Of a stretch of DNA of 64,000 nucleotides, positions 63,552-64,000 are shown piece after piece (the first letter of the stretch is position 1; every line of letters begins with the position of its first letter). Both the position numbers and the translations under genes were made by a program. The notes beneath the pieces were generated by a model that saw only the letters and a list, made by a program, of their open reading frames with translations, was not told where the DNA came from and searched no databases. Source of the stretch: Flavobacterium lacus (GTDB taxonomy: Bacteria; Bacteroidota; Bacteroidia; Flavobacteriales; Flavobacteriaceae). The stretch covers positions 124,001 through 188,000 of the forward strand of contig NZ_QLSV01000003.1 of assembly GCF_003268815.1 (NCBI RefSeq). Reading direction: 5' to 3'.

Positions 63552-64000
63552 ATGGCGGAAATTAAACCTGCTGAAATTTCAGCAATATTAAAAAAACAAT
63601 TATCTGGTTTTGAATCAGGTGCATCGTTAGAAGAAGTAGGAACAGTACTTCAAGTGGGTGATGGTATTGCTCGTGTTTACGGCTTATCAAATGCTCAATA
63701 TGGAGAGTTAGTACAATTCGACAACGGATTGGAAGCAATCGTATTAAACTTGGAAGAAGACAATGTTGGGGTAGTATTGTTAGGACCTTCAACAGGTATT
63801 AAAGAAGGTTCTACCGTAAAAAGAACACAACGTATCGCTTCCCTAAAAGTAGGTGAGCAAATGGTAGGTCGTGTGGTGGATACGTTAGGTTTTCCAATTG
63901 ATGGGAAAGGACCAATCGGCGGAGATCTTTACGAAATGCCATTGGAAAGAAAAGCTCCAGGAGTAATTTTCCGTCAACCGGTAACTGAACCGTTGCAAAC
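63552..64000 (+). CDS. atpA: ATP synthase F1 subunit alpha, N-terminal part (partial at window end)
   Basis: The frame runs from ATG 63552 to the window edge (149 full codons). The visible part has the beta-barrel crown ([28 protein letters not shown]) and [23 protein letters not shown], the conserved alpha/beta linker. Walker A would lie downstream, outside the window. The gene order B-E-F-H-A is normal; gamma, beta and epsilon are expected further on or elsewhere. Confidence 0.97.
   Translation, partial: MAEIKPAEISAILKKQLSGFESGASLEEVGTVLQVGDGIARVYGLSNAQYGELVQFDNGLEAIVLNLEEDNVGVVLLGPSTGIKEGSTVKRTQRIASLKVGEQMVGRVVDTLGFPIDGKGPIGGDLYEMPLERKAPGVIFRQPVTEPLQ

Overview
The window looks like a chromosomal segment of a pigmented Flavobacterium-type bacterium (Bacteroidota, Flavobacteriaceae). 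The evidence is AT-rich DNA, Bacteroidota-type -7 elements (TAnnTTTG) in front of many genes instead of sigma70 boxes, a SprE/PorW protein of gliding and type IX secretion, a flavobacterial lycopene cyclase, and many flavobacterial families of unknown function (DUF6909, DUF6341, DUF6427, DUF5687, DUF4254). No rRNA, tRNA, CRISPR array, insertion sequence or prophage was recognised. All functions are read from protein motifs and gene order; no database search was run.

Layout. 1-2.5 kb: two photolyase-family genes in tandem, CRY-DASH (cut by the window edge) and an Fe-S (6-4)-type photolyase. 2.5-13 kb: mostly minus-strand housekeeping and accessory genes: penicillin acylase, a lipoprotein, an arginase/agmatinase-family enzyme, kynureninase, a LysE exporter, a head-GIN protein, an NTF2-immunity-like lipoprotein and RNase R. 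13.2-13.9 kb: the only long gene-free stretch, AT-rich with several DnaA-box-like words. 13.9-25 kb: lycopene cyclase, YdeI-like protein, rpiB, a CDF metal exporter, an uncharacterised protein with kinase-like motifs, Tex, TatA, an M23 peptidase, a GH3-family protein, a CarboxypepD_reg protein and DUF6909.

26-46 kb: a surface-polysaccharide locus. It holds a Wzz-like protein, rmlA/C/D, methyltransferase, GT2, GT39, lipoprotein, Wzx flippase, hexapeptide acyltransferase, two polymerase/ligase-like membrane proteins, three GT4 glycosyltransferases, UDP-xylose synthase, a WcaJ-type initiating transferase, wecB and a CapK-like AMP-binding protein. rmlB, ugd and the Wza/Wzc export parts are not in the window.

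46-52.9 kb: purD, DUF6341, DUF6427, upp, DUF4254, a heptosyltransferase-like GT9 and a ferredoxin-type reductase. 53-57 kb: a compact PadR operon with two paralogous DUF1700/HAAS-like membrane proteins, then a DUF5687 permease and an ABC ATPase. 57-64 kb: sprE/porW, a bactofilin, atpZ, a small membrane protein and the F-type ATP synthase genes atpB-E-F-H-A (atpA cut by the window end).

Other structure includes a three-copy family of long palindromes (AACCATTAAG...) between genes, a hairpin between atpE and atpF, and a palindromic operator overlapping the padR promoter.
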